In this document: piece by piece, positions 1-8,134 of the stretch
How positions within the stretch are numbered: the first letter of the stretch is position 1
Layout of the letters: each line of letters begins with the position of its first letter
Notes under the pieces: generated by a model
The model's input: only the letters and a program-made list of their open reading frames with translations
Databases searched by the model: none
What the model was told of the DNA's origin: nothing
Assembly: GCF_000827125.1 (NCBI RefSeq)
Contig: NZ_CP010311.1
Location: 2,935,001 to 2,999,000 of the forward strand
From: Geoalkalibacter subterraneus
GTDB taxonomy: Bacteria; Desulfobacterota; Desulfuromonadia; Desulfuromonadales; Geoalkalibacteraceae
Reading direction: 5' to 3'
Length of the DNA: 64,000 nucleotides
Program-made: the position numbers and the translations under genes

Positions 1-75
1 GAGTTGACCGGCTACAGCAACTTTGCTCCAGCGCACTGTCGGGCGAATACTCACGCGATTTATGTTTTCTACGAA

Positions 76-105
76 AAAGGCGAACCCCCGAAGAAGTTCG
101 CCTTT
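76..105 (-). terminator. Rho-independent terminator of the small secreted-protein gene
   Basis: A 10-bp perfect stem (76-85 with 96-105) encloses a 10-nt loop. On the minus strand the stem is followed by a short T-run. It lies 28 bp past the stop codon of the minus-strand gene ending at 133, which fits termination of that gene. Confidence 0.8.
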
Positions 106-132
106 GAATCGTATCAGCAATGCTGCAGATAA

Positions 133-585
133 CTAGTCCTCGAAAACAATACGCCGCAACCCGTCCAATGCCGTATTGCCCTGGTTGATGTCATCGGTGA
201 AGGGGTTACGGTAACTGTAGGTCATGAAGGTGCAGTCACAGTCCGACGGCAAAAAAGCATCCTGCAGGATAAAGGTTTTGCCGTCAAGCTTGCGCTTCAG
301 CTCTACTTCTCCGGAGCTGATATCGTTGCCGAACATACTGTAACTGGAGTTGGGGCTGTCGAGAAAAACGACCTCGCTGACGGAATTCAGGGGCACTTCG
401 ATGGCGGTACCGTTGAGCCAGCCCTTGATGGTGTCTCGGTCGTCAATTCGGTAAAAGTGGATTTCCTGCCCTTCGATCGTTACGAACTTCCCCGGGCGTG
501 TGGTTGCTCCGGAAACGACGCCCGCCAGCAGAGTGACGATGATCGCAGGCAGGGCGATAAAGCGCAGCCACGTGCAAATTTTCAT
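133..585 (-). CDS. Small secreted hypothetical protein (150 aa)
   Basis: I do not recognise a family. The start at 585 is chosen because an AAGGAG Shine-Dalgarno stands just upstream; longer readings of the frame lack one. The N-terminus (MKICTWLRFIALPAIIVTLLAG) is a clear signal peptide or membrane anchor, so the product is probably exported. The mature part is mostly short beta-prone stretches and carries a Cys-Asp-Cys motif (SDCDCTF) near residue 118, which could bind metal or form a disulfide. It is a single-gene unit ending at a good terminator. Function unknown. Confidence 0.75.
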   Translation of the reverse strand: MKICTWLRFIALPAIIVTLLAGVVSGATTRPGKFVTIEGQEIHFYRIDDRDTIKGWLNGTAIEVPLNSVSEVVFLDSPNSSYSMFGNDISSGEVELKRKLDGKTFILQDAFLPSDCDCTFMTYSYRNPFTDDINQGNTALDGLRRIVFED

Positions 586-1108
586 TTCAAAAGTCTCCTT
601 TATATTGTGTTGATGCAATCGCGGAAATCCAAAGAACAATGAAAATTTTTGTCCCGCGCTCGGCGCAAACACACGCTTCAGTCAAATAACGCACTTCAGC
701 GCAAGCCGTTTTTTCAGGGGTTGAAGTATCGTGCAAATCCGGATCGCAGCCTTCTCGGACAGATGAAACCTGACGGCAGAAGAAGAGATGGATACGCCCA
801 GCCATTAATCTTTTCTAAACGGCTCACCGCCAGCCCTATTCCTTAGCAGTTTTCAAAAAAAAATTCAATGATTTTTCCCTGTCCTGCACCCTTCAACCAG
901 CGATCAGTTCCTCGGAATTTATCTTCAAACCCTACAGGATTTCTAGCGCACCCTGGGTGGGGTGTGCTAGCATGTGCCCATTCGGAACCCTGGGTGAAAA
1001 CCGGCAGGCATGAATTGACATCAAGGTTTCTCACCCTGACCTAGAGCCAACCGCCCATTCAGCAGACAAAGTTTATTCTTCACCTGAGATAGGAACTCAT
1101 TTCGACCG
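586..1108. other. Intergenic region without a recognised gene, containing one hairpin
   Basis: This 523-bp gap separates the divergent small secreted-protein gene and engB. Open frames here are short and lack ribosome sites or family resemblance. The one clear structure is an inverted repeat with a 10-bp stem (943-952 with 961-970, one G-T wobble) around an 8-nt loop. No T-run follows it on either strand, so it does not look like a simple terminator. I saw no riboswitch motif. Confidence 0.5.
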
Positions 1109-1708
1109 ATGCAGATTTCTTCCGCCGTATTTCTGAAAAGTGCTCTCAAGCCGGTTCAGTACCCCGAAGCCGACCGACCCGAAATTGCTTTCGCCGGCCG
1201 CAGCAATGTGGGCAAAAGTTCCATGATCAACTGCCTGCTCAACCGTCGCGGGCTGGTACGGACATCTTCCACACCGGGACGCACCCAGATGCTCAACTTC
1301 TTCGACATCAATGAGCGCTTCCGTTTCGTCGATCTTCCTGGCTACGGCTTCGCCCGTGTCCCCATGGCGGTCAAAAAAAGCTGGGGGCCCATGATACGGG
1401 CTTACCTGGAAAGCCGTTCGACTCTGCGCGGGGTAGTTTTCATCCTGGATATCCGGCGGATTCCAAGTGAAGAAGATCTGCGCCTGCTCGACTGGCTGGA
1501 AGAATACGGCTGCCCTACCATCATGGCGGTCACCAAGGCGGACAAACTTGCGCGAAGCCGGCGTGACAGGCAAATTGAAACCATTGCCTCGACCTGCGGC
1601 CTGCCCGTCGATGCTTTTACCCTTTTTTCAGCCACCACCCGCCAGGGAAAAGACGAAATATGGGAGCGCATCGAAACGGCGCTTGAACTGCCGACTCCTT
1701 CGGCATAA
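1109..1708 (+). CDS. engB: Ribosome biogenesis GTP-binding protein EngB/YsxC
   Basis: This is a small TRAFAC-class GTPase needed for late assembly of the large ribosomal subunit in the cytoplasm. At 199 aa it has the usual EngB length. All G motifs are visible: the P-loop GRSNVGKSS near residue 31, the G2 threonine in SSTPGRTQ near 54-61, the G3 motif DLPGYGFA near 75, TKAD (G4) near 141, and a serine/alanine G5 (FSATT) near 172. It is transcribed alone, with a stem-loop right after the stop codon. Assignment is secure from motifs and length. Confidence 0.95.
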   Translation: MQISSAVFLKSALKPVQYPEADRPEIAFAGRSNVGKSSMINCLLNRRGLVRTSSTPGRTQMLNFFDINERFRFVDLPGYGFARVPMAVKKSWGPMIRAYLESRSTLRGVVFILDIRRIPSEEDLRLLDWLEEYGCPTIMAVTKADKLARSRRDRQIETIASTCGLPVDAFTLFSATTRQGKDEIWERIETALELPTPSA

Positions 1709-1715
1709 CAAGCTC

Positions 1716-1743
1716 TGCCCTGCGTTGCCATGAAGGCAGGGCA
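1716..1743 (+). terminator. Stem-loop after engB, probable terminator
   Basis: An 8-bp perfect GC-rich stem (1716-1723 with 1736-1743) begins 8 bp after the engB stop codon. The downstream T-run is weak (TGTTAT), so termination efficiency is uncertain. Confidence 0.5.
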
Positions 1744-1886
1744 TGTTATCCTGAAGCACAGGCGATGCAGATCACACTGCCCCGCCGGCTAGGCGAAATG
1801 TAGCAGGCAAAGCGAAACCTCCTCCCCCAAAACAATAAATCCGCTGAATTGCGACGACAAACCAAGATTTTAGAGGGAAACAGTTC

Positions 1887-3101
1887 ATGAGCAGAAAAAT
1901 CTATGTGGTAGGTGCAGGAGTTGAAGGACAGGAAGGCTTCAGTCGTCGAACCCTTCAACTGATCGAGAATGCCGCACTGCTGGTCGGATCACAGAGGCAA
2001 CTGGATCTTTTCCCTGATTACAAGGGAGAAAAGAAAACAATCGGCGACAACCTGGCCGAGGTGATCGACCTGCTTCAGTCCTCGCGCGAAACCGTGGTGA
2101 TTCTAACCTCGGGCGATCCGCTCTTTTTCAGCATTGGACGCGACCTGTTGCGGAACCTGCCCCATGATGAGATGGAATTCATCCCCAACGTCAGCTCCAT
2201 CCAGTATGCCTTTGCCAAAATAAAAGAGCCATGGGACGACGCCGTGTTCGTTTCAGCGCAGGGGCGCGGCCTGCAGAAAGCCGTAGATCGCGTCGTAGCC
2301 AACGACAAGGCGGCCATTCTCACCGATCCGGTCAATACGCCGTTCGCCATTGCAACCGAAATGGTGGCGCGCGGACGCGACGGCTATGCCGCCTATCTGT
2401 GCGAAGAACTCGGCACCGCTGAGGAGCGCATTATCGACACGGACGTCAAAGGCCTGCTGGAAATTGAAGCGGCTCCCCTCAACGTCCTGATCCTCATCAA
2501 GGAATACGAAGGGGAAGGCGAGGAGCACATCCCCACCCTCGGCATTCCGGATGAGGAGTTTTCCGCCGTCAAAAAACTGATTACCCGCGAAGAAGTACGT
2601 GTCATCTCGCTGGCCAAGCTGCAGCTGCGTCACGACATGACCCTGTGGGACATCGGCGCCGGGTCAGGTTCCATCAGCGTCGAGGCCGACCACCTGCTCC
2701 CCAACGGACGGGTTTTCGCGGTAGAGCGCAACCCTCAATGCCTGCATTTTCTACGGGAAAATCTCTGCAAATTCAACACTCGCCACGTGGCGCTGGTGGA
2801 GGGAGAGGCCCCGGACTGCCTGGAAACCCTGCCCGATCCGGACCGCGTCTTCATCGGCGGGTCCGGCGGCAATCTATGGGAAATTCTTGAAACCGTCGAC
2901 GGACGCCTGCCGGCCGAAGGGCGGGTGGTGGTCAACGCCGTGACCCTCGATACCCTGACCGCCGCCATCGAGTTTTTTGAGAACGCCGGCTACGAACTCG
3001 AAGTCACTACGGTCAACATCGCCCGCACCCATCCGCTGACCGACTATAAACTGTTCGAGGCTCATAATCCGGTTTTCGTGCTGAGCGCCGACAAGCTGTA
3101 G
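1887..3101 (+). CDS. cbiET: Bifunctional precorrin-6Y/cobalt-precorrin methyltransferase-decarboxylase (CbiE-CbiT fusion)
   Basis: The enzyme methylates C-5 and C-15 of the corrin precursor and decarboxylates the C-12 acetate in cobalamin synthesis. At 404 aa it is a fusion as in CobL. Residues 1-205 form the tetrapyrrole methylase CbiE domain, with the N-terminal glycine motif VVGAGVEG and the TSGDPLFFSIG loop. Residues 230-404 form the CbiT Rossmann methyltransferase, with the SAM motif WDIGAGSGSISVEA near residue 254. A GAGGGAAA ribosome site precedes the ATG. cbiB follows after a repeat element. I looked upstream for a cobalamin riboswitch and could not support one. Confidence 0.95.
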   Translation: MSRKIYVVGAGVEGQEGFSRRTLQLIENAALLVGSQRQLDLFPDYKGEKKTIGDNLAEVIDLLQSSRETVVILTSGDPLFFSIGRDLLRNLPHDEMEFIPNVSSIQYAFAKIKEPWDDAVFVSAQGRGLQKAVDRVVANDKAAILTDPVNTPFAIATEMVARGRDGYAAYLCEELGTAEERIIDTDVKGLLEIEAAPLNVLILIKEYEGEGEEHIPTLGIPDEEFSAVKKLITREEVRVISLAKLQLRHDMTLWDIGAGSGSISVEADHLLPNGRVFAVERNPQCLHFLRENLCKFNTRHVALVEGEAPDCLETLPDPDRVFIGGSGGNLWEILETVDGRLPAEGRVVVNAVTLDTLTAAIEFFENAGYELEVTTVNIARTHPLTDYKLFEAHNPVFVLSADKL

Positions 3102-3236
3102 TTATATCTTTTCACTTCGCGGGTTCGCAGTTCCCAGGACAAGGGTGTTTGGCGCCAGGGATGGCGCCAATCAAACGGCCAGGGGTGGCGAAAAGTGGCC
3201 CTTGTCCTGGGAACTGCGAACCCATGCTGAAGAGTT
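3101..3236 (+). repeat. Palindromic repeat element, copy 1 (conserved core, covarying arms)
   Basis: A 25-bp perfect inverted repeat (3121-3145 with 3199-3223) encloses a 53-nt core. The core contains a 9-bp hairpin (3149-3157 with 3162-3170) and a smaller GGCCA/TGGCC pair. The core matches the copy at 32269-32321 (opposite strand) at 51 of 53 positions, while the arms differ by paired substitutions. Flanking bases on both sides (TATCT..TTCAC at left, CCATGC.GAA.AGTT at right) also recur. It lies between cbiET and cbiB and ends 30 bp before the cbiB start. No T-run follows the stem, so it is not a simple terminator. Family unknown to me. Confidence 0.9.
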
Positions 3237-3266
3237 GCCTGTAATCAGAAACCGCCGGGAGTTGCC

Positions 3267-4208
3267 ATGTCAGGCTGGTTGATTCTAAGCGCCTTTGTCC
3301 TGAGTCTCGTACTCATCGAACCGCGCCGCATACCCCATCCAGTCATCGGCATCGGGCGCCTGGTTGAAAAGCTTGAAATAGCACTGGCAGTCCTGGAAAA
3401 CAGGCGGCGGGCCGGCATTCTGCTCGTTGTTCTGACCCTTACCCTGACCGGGCTGGGCACCGCCCTGATTCTGTGGGCGGCATCCGCCATCCACCCCTTT
3501 CTGGCCGGAGTGATTGCCCTCTGGATCGCCTACACAGGGTTTGCACTGCGCTCAGTGCACAAGGAGACCGCCGAAGTGGTCGGTCTTGTGCAATCGGGGC
3601 GGGTCCAGGAGGCGCGGCGCGCCCTGTCCCTTATTGTCGGTCGCGAAACCCGCACTCTAAGTGAAGAGGAAATCATCAAAGCCTGCATTGAGTCATTGGC
3701 GGAAAATACCTCAAGCAGCCTGGTCGCGCCTCTCTTCTATCTAAGCCTAGGCGGTCCTGTGGCTCTAATGGTCTACCAAGCGGTAACAACCCTCGACAGC
3801 ATGGTGGGGTACCTGACCGAGCGTTACCGCGAGCTGGGTTGGGCGGCCGCCAGATTGGACGACCTGGCCAACTGGATTCCGGCCCGCCTAACCGCGCTGC
3901 TGATGATCTCCGCAGCGTTTTCACTGGGACTTAACGGCTTTAACGCAGTGCGCATCATGCTGCGCGATGCGCGCAAGCACCGCAGCCCCAATGCCGGTTG
4001 GCCGGAGGCGGCAGCAGCGGGTGCCTTGGGAGTGCAACTGGGCGGCCCGGCGATCTATTTCGGTGAACAAACGGAAAAAGCCGTTCTCGGCGAACCGGAT
4101 CGATCGGCGACCTCCGCCGAATACCACCGCATGGTCCGCCTGACCTACGTGACCGCAGCGCTGGCAGTGATCCTCGGCCTGTTACTCCATAGCTGGATCT
4201 GGGGATAA
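3267..4208 (+). CDS. cbiB: Adenosylcobinamide-phosphate synthase (CbiB/CobD)
   Basis: This membrane protein attaches the aminopropanol-type side chain to adenosylcobyric acid, late in cobalamin assembly. Its 313 aa match the family. Recognisable features are an N-terminal hydrophobic segment, the HPVIGIGRLVE motif near residue 24, two central hydrophobic segments near residues 50-85, the conserved ESLAENTSS motif near 142, and the region around DSMVGY and NWIPARLTALL. The start has a GGGAG ribosome site. It follows cbiET in the same direction, but a 136-bp palindromic repeat fills most of the gap, so co-transcription is possible but not certain. The gene ends 14 bp from a convergent gene. Confidence 0.95.
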   Translation: MSGWLILSAFVLSLVLIEPRRIPHPVIGIGRLVEKLEIALAVLENRRRAGILLVVLTLTLTGLGTALILWAASAIHPFLAGVIALWIAYTGFALRSVHKETAEVVGLVQSGRVQEARRALSLIVGRETRTLSEEEIIKACIESLAENTSSSLVAPLFYLSLGGPVALMVYQAVTTLDSMVGYLTERYRELGWAAARLDDLANWIPARLTALLMISAAFSLGLNGFNAVRIMLRDARKHRSPNAGWPEAAAAGALGVQLGGPAIYFGEQTEKAVLGEPDRSATSAEYHRMVRLTYVTAALAVILGLLLHSWIWG

Positions 4209-4221
4209 TCCGCGAAACGTC

Positions 4222-4701
4222 TCATTCTTCCGGGGGGCCCAGGTATTGGCAGGGCACCTCGATTCGAATGATCTGGCCGCGACGCTCAATGAAAATCTGC
4301 TGCTCAAGCAGCATCGGCAGATAATCCTCCCCTTCGCAGCTCACCTCATAATGCCCACTCAAATCGAGGCCGGGGATAAAGGCAGGCACCTGGTATTCGA
4401 TCTCATCTACGGTGCAGACGATCTCGCCGTGCAGGCTGCGCTCGCCGGGGTCGCGCCGATTGTTGCCGTTGTCATCACGAAAGGCCTGAATAATGAGTTT
4501 GCCGCGGTCAGTGGGCAGCTCCGGGGGGGAACCGAAAAACAGGTTAAGGAGATTGCCTCTTCCTCCGGGGCGCTCCTCGATCCTGAATTGCTCGGAAATC
4601 CCCTCCTCCTGGGCCTCAACAGCCGTTGCGGCCAGGCCAAGAATGCCGGCCAGAAAAAACCCCAAAAAAATCCGTATTGACAAAAAATGGCTCCCGGTCA
4701 T
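4222..4701 (-). CDS. Secreted protein with an SdrD-B-like calcium-binding loop (159 aa)
   Basis: The start at 4701 gives a textbook signal peptide (FLSIRIFLGFFLAGILGLAA, cleavage near VEA-QE); upstream in-frame ATGs only add a polar extension. The mature protein contains AFRDDNGNNRRDPGERSLHG, an Asp/Asn-rich loop typical of SdrD-B/Cna-B-like immunoglobulin folds that bind calcium. After it come beta-strand-like stretches and a C-terminal VPCQYLGPPEE. The ribosome site is weak. The role is unknown; an exported beta-sandwich protein is the most that can be said. Confidence 0.7.
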   Translation of the reverse strand: MTGSHFLSIRIFLGFFLAGILGLAATAVEAQEEGISEQFRIEERPGGRGNLLNLFFGSPPELPTDRGKLIIQAFRDDNGNNRRDPGERSLHGEIVCTVDEIEYQVPAFIPGLDLSGHYEVSCEGEDYLPMLLEQQIFIERRGQIIRIEVPCQYLGPPEE

Positions 4702-4820
4702 TTTCCAAAAGTTGTGAATGGCTTTTGCTTCGGTCGTCATTATACCGGTTACTGCCTCGAATTGCACGACCCCTCTGGATAAATCAGCCAAAGCACCCGG
4801 CACCAGACGTCAACCAGACA

Positions 4821-5455
4821 TCAACGCGGTTCATTTTCCATCTCCACCAGATATTTCCAGTATTTCATCGGCATGAAACTGCGCTGCCTGCGCGGGTTGA
4901 GTCGTTCGCCGATGGCAACCCGCCGAAAGAAGGTCTGCCATAAATGCTGCCAATGGCGCTCATCATCCGTGAAGACCGGGGATTCTTCCAGTTCCAGATC
5001 TGCCAGAATCCAGCCTCCACCATCATAGAGCACGCCCTTCTCCCGCCGCACATCATGAATCAACCAGCGCTCCTTCGCCAGTCGAACGGAAAAATGAGGC
5101 GCCACCAACGGCAGGATGAAATGGTCGGGCTCCATGGGAGCATAAAGAACGCCATCCTGCGTTTCTCTAAAACGCAGCAGCCAGTCCGCCTGGTACAGGC
5201 GATGCTCGCGCAGCAGCGGCGGCTCTCCAATTGCCGGCAGACGGGTGTCGAAACTGACGGGAATAAAAGCGGAGTAGTAGACCCGCTTGAGATCCATGCG
5301 CCGGTAAAGAGATTCAGACAGAGCGAGTATCTGGCGATCGTTTTCAGGGGTGGACGTTTTCGACCTTTCCCCCGGCTGCCGCTCGACGCACAGGAGGCAT
5401 CGTATTTAGCGCTGTCGACAAGAATTTCGAGTTTTTTCTGCAGCGAATCGAGCAT
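4821..5455 (-). pseudogene. Collapsed radical SAM DNA modification/repair gene joined to a DUF4130 remnant
   Basis: Three pieces of what are normally two adjacent genes remain. The first (from 5455) reads LQKKLEILVDSAKYDASCASSGS, the N-terminus of the putative DNA modification/repair radical SAM family. Then about 200 residues, including the CxxxCxxC iron-sulfur region, are missing and the frame shifts. The second piece resumes as STPENDRQILALSESLYRR and then MDLKRVYYSAFIPV..LREHRLYQADWLLRF, the C-terminal part of that protein. It runs directly into the third piece, the end of the partner DUF4130 protein (PDHFILPLVAPHF..WLIHDVRR..MPMKYWKYL). The product cannot be a working radical SAM enzyme. 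A 477-nt frame (4821-5297) remains open. Confidence 0.75.
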
Positions 5456-5479
5456 GAGTAGAACCTTTAGCTGCAATGA

Positions 5480-5526
5480 GGGTATCTATCCACCTCATGG
5501 GAGTTGCGACCCCATGCAGAACAGTG
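5480..5526 (+). repeat. Palindromic repeat element, copy 3 (deleted derivative)
   Basis: The left flank GGGTATCTATCCACC matches the left flank of copy 2 (GGGTATCTATTCACC in the same orientation). It is joined directly to a right-arm end (CATGGGAGTTGCGACCCC) and the conserved right flank CATGCAGAACAGT. The left arm and the 53-nt core are absent. It lies 25 bp upstream of the radical SAM pseudogene start. Confidence 0.65.
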
Positions 5527-5599
5527 ACACATTGAGCCTCATTATCCCAGCCGGTCATGACGGAATAAGTCACACCCCGGATTTTGTCACCCCAAGGGT

Positions 5600-8134
5600 T
5601 CAGTCTTCACGCAGATAAACCGCCGGCTTCTGCCCCAGTGCCTTCCAGGTCCCCAGCAACCCCAGCGCCAGGGTCAGCAGGATGCCAGTGGCCAGGGTTC
5701 CCAGCACCGAAAGGGGATGCAGGCTGAATCGCACATCCATCAGCCCTTCCAGAATCCCGTAGGCCGCCGCCCCGCCCACCAGCAGGCTGATCACCCCGGC
5801 GGCCGCGCCGAGCAGCACAAATTCACTGGCTAAAGCACCGAGAATGTCACGCCGGGTGGCGCCGCACACCTTGAAGATCACCGCATCCTGGATGCGCCGA
5901 TGCTGGTCGGCCGACACCGCCCCCGCCAGCACCAGGAAGCCGCTGACCAGTGCCACCGCCGCCATGGCCCGGAACGCGGTGCCGAAACGCTCAAGGGTGC
6001 GTGACACGTTGGCCAGCACCTCCCGGACACCGATGGCGGACACATTGGGAAAACGGTCGATCACCTCGCGCAAAAGTTCCGTCTCCCGCTCCTGTGGCAC
6101 ATAGGCGGTCGCGATGGAGGTCTGGGGCGCCCCTTCAAGTACACCCGGGGAAAAAAGCAGGGCGAAATTGAGATTGAGAGTGGTCCAGTCCACCTCCCGC
6201 AGGCTGGCAATCTCAGCGGTAATATCGCGTCCGAGGATGTTGACCGTCAGTGTATCGCCGACACCGACCCCGAACCCTTCGGCCACATCGGCGGTCAGCG
6301 AAACCAGGGGCTCTCCCCGGTAGTCGGAAGGCCACCAGCGGCCGGCAGTCAGTTCAGTGCCGTGGGGAAGTCCCTCGGCATAACTCAGAAAACGGTCGCC
6401 GCGCACCGCCCACTGTACTTCGGGCGAGATGCGCGCCTCCTCCACCGGGGTGCCGTCGATCGCCACGATACGGCCGCGCAGTGTCGGAAATCGTTCGCTG
6501 CGCGCCAGACCGGGAAAGGCGTTCAGTGTCTCTTCAAAGGACGCCACCTGATCCGGCTGAATATCGAGAAAAAAGTAGGCGGGCGCGTCGTCGGGCACCG
6601 TATCGTCCACCAGCCGGGTGAGGCTTGCCTGCACCAGAACCACGATGACCAACGCGGTCAAACCGAGGCCAAGGGAGAAGACCGCGCTGCCCGCGGGGGA
6701 ACCGGGGCGGTGAATGTTGGCCAGCGCCAGACGCAGACTCGGCGACTTCGGGCGGGGCGCATGCCGCGCGCCCAGAATGACGAGCGCTGCCAGTCCCCGG
6801 AAAATAACAAAGCAGGCCAGCGCACCGGCAATAAACCACAGGGCCAGGCGCCGGTCGGAACTGGTCGCCACCGCCAGCAGAGCCAACCCCGTGGCGAACA
6901 CTCCGATAGCGACCCAGGTCCCTTTTCCCGGCGACATGCGCAGGGTGTCGACATAGCCCCGGAACAGGGCCGAAGGAGGCACGCGCCGTGCGACGCCCAA
7001 CGCCTTCAGGGAAAACACCAGAGCGATCAGCAGCCCGAACAGGGCCGCGCTGAGCAGCGGACCGGGATAGAGCCCCGAACGCAACGGCAGCGGCAGGGCT
7101 TCTCCCGCCAGCTTCACGGCGATCCACGGGACGGCCGCGCCTGCCGCCAGTCCGGCAGCGGCGCCCAGAGCGCCGAGGACCAGCACCTGCAGCAGATAGG
7201 CGGTAAAAATCACCCTGCCGCCGGCGCCGACGCATTTCATGGCGGCGATATGGAACACCTTGCCGTCGAGATAACCCCTTACCGCGCCCGCTACGCCGAC
7301 GCCGCCCACCAGCAGGGCGCACAACCCGACCAGGGTCAGGTTGAGGGTCATGCGCTCGATCATCATGCGCACTCGCGGCGCGGCTTCTTTCCAGGTCCGC
7401 AGACGCCAGCCAGCGTCGGGAAAGCGTTTCTGCAGCTCGCTTTTCAGCTTTTCGACATCGGCTTCGGGGGAAAGGCGCAGGCGGTAGGAATAAGTCACCA
7501 GGCTTCCAGGCTGCAGCAGACCGGTGGCATCAAGAGCCGCACGGCTCACCAGCAGCCGCGGGCCCAGAGTGAAAGCCTGTATGGAGCGATCCGGCTCATG
7601 GGTCAGCACGCCGCGGATGCGAAATCGGGCCTCGCCGAGAAGGATCTCGTCACCCACCTGCACATTAAGGCGTTCCAGCAACGCCCGTTCCACAAGGGCC
7701 CCGAACAGGCCGTCGCTGCTCTGCGCCAGCGCCGCCGACAACTCAAGCGGCGGCTCGCTGACGACCCGGCCATGCAGCGGATAAGCCTGGTCGACGGCTT
7801 TCACTTCCACCAGCAGCCGTTGGTCGACCGAGGGCGCACGCGCCATGGCCCGCAGGTCCGCCACCTGGGAAACATCGCCGGCAGCTGTAAAAAACTGCTG
7901 CTGCGCCTCGCTCATCTCGCGATGGTTGAGGCGCGCCTCAAGATCGCCGCCAAGCAGAGCCCGGGCATCGGTCAACAGTCCGGAACGGGCAGCAGCAGAA
8001 AAAGACCCCACCGCGCTGATGGCGAAAACGCCGAGAAACAGGCACGCGAGAAAGACGCCGAAACCGCGCAGCCCGCCGCGCAGTTCCCGCCGCGCGATAC
8101 GCCAGGCCTGGGGCAGCAGAGGCGGAGAGTTCAT
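5600..8134 (-). CDS. ybbP: ABC transporter permease, FtsX/YbbP family
   Basis: This is a large inner-membrane permease (844 aa) of the MacB/FtsX-like group, with two FtsX domains and about ten membrane segments. The N-terminal segment (FGVFLACLFLGVFAISAVG) is followed by a large periplasmic domain to about residue 250. Membrane segments follow around 260-390, 405-455 and 480-505, then a second periplasmic domain, then three C-terminal helices. Its start overlaps the stop of the ATPase gene by 4 bp (ATGA), so the two are translationally coupled. With YbbA it forms an ABC system next to tesA, as in many proteobacteria. The substrate is not established. Confidence 0.9.
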   Translation of the reverse strand: MNSPPLLPQAWRIARRELRGGLRGFGVFLACLFLGVFAISAVGSFSAAARSGLLTDARALLGGDLEARLNHREMSEAQQQFFTAAGDVSQVADLRAMARAPSVDQRLLVEVKAVDQAYPLHGRVVSEPPLELSAALAQSSDGLFGALVERALLERLNVQVGDEILLGEARFRIRGVLTHEPDRSIQAFTLGPRLLVSRAALDATGLLQPGSLVTYSYRLRLSPEADVEKLKSELQKRFPDAGWRLRTWKEAAPRVRMMIERMTLNLTLVGLCALLVGGVGVAGAVRGYLDGKVFHIAAMKCVGAGGRVIFTAYLLQVLVLGALGAAAGLAAGAAVPWIAVKLAGEALPLPLRSGLYPGPLLSAALFGLLIALVFSLKALGVARRVPPSALFRGYVDTLRMSPGKGTWVAIGVFATGLALLAVATSSDRRLALWFIAGALACFVIFRGLAALVILGARHAPRPKSPSLRLALANIHRPGSPAGSAVFSLGLGLTALVIVVLVQASLTRLVDDTVPDDAPAYFFLDIQPDQVASFEETLNAFPGLARSERFPTLRGRIVAIDGTPVEEARISPEVQWAVRGDRFLSYAEGLPHGTELTAGRWWPSDYRGEPLVSLTADVAEGFGVGVGDTLTVNILGRDITAEIASLREVDWTTLNLNFALLFSPGVLEGAPQTSIATAYVPQERETELLREVIDRFPNVSAIGVREVLANVSRTLERFGTAFRAMAAVALVSGFLVLAGAVSADQHRRIQDAVIFKVCGATRRDILGALASEFVLLGAAAGVISLLVGGAAAYGILEGLMDVRFSLHPLSVLGTLATGILLTLALGLLGTWKALGQKPAVYLRED

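Noticed and set aside
1744-1886. Possible cobalamin or c-di-GMP riboswitch upstream of cbiET (GGCAAAGCGAAACC and CACTGCCCCGCC phrases)
   Set aside because: The phrases do not assemble into the conserved B12-box or GEMM core in the right order, and the region is too short for a full cobalamin riboswitch.
3121-3223. Reading the long stem of repeat copy 1 as the cbiET terminator
   Set aside because: No T-run follows, and the same core occurs in a 5' leader elsewhere, so a terminator is not the best explanation.
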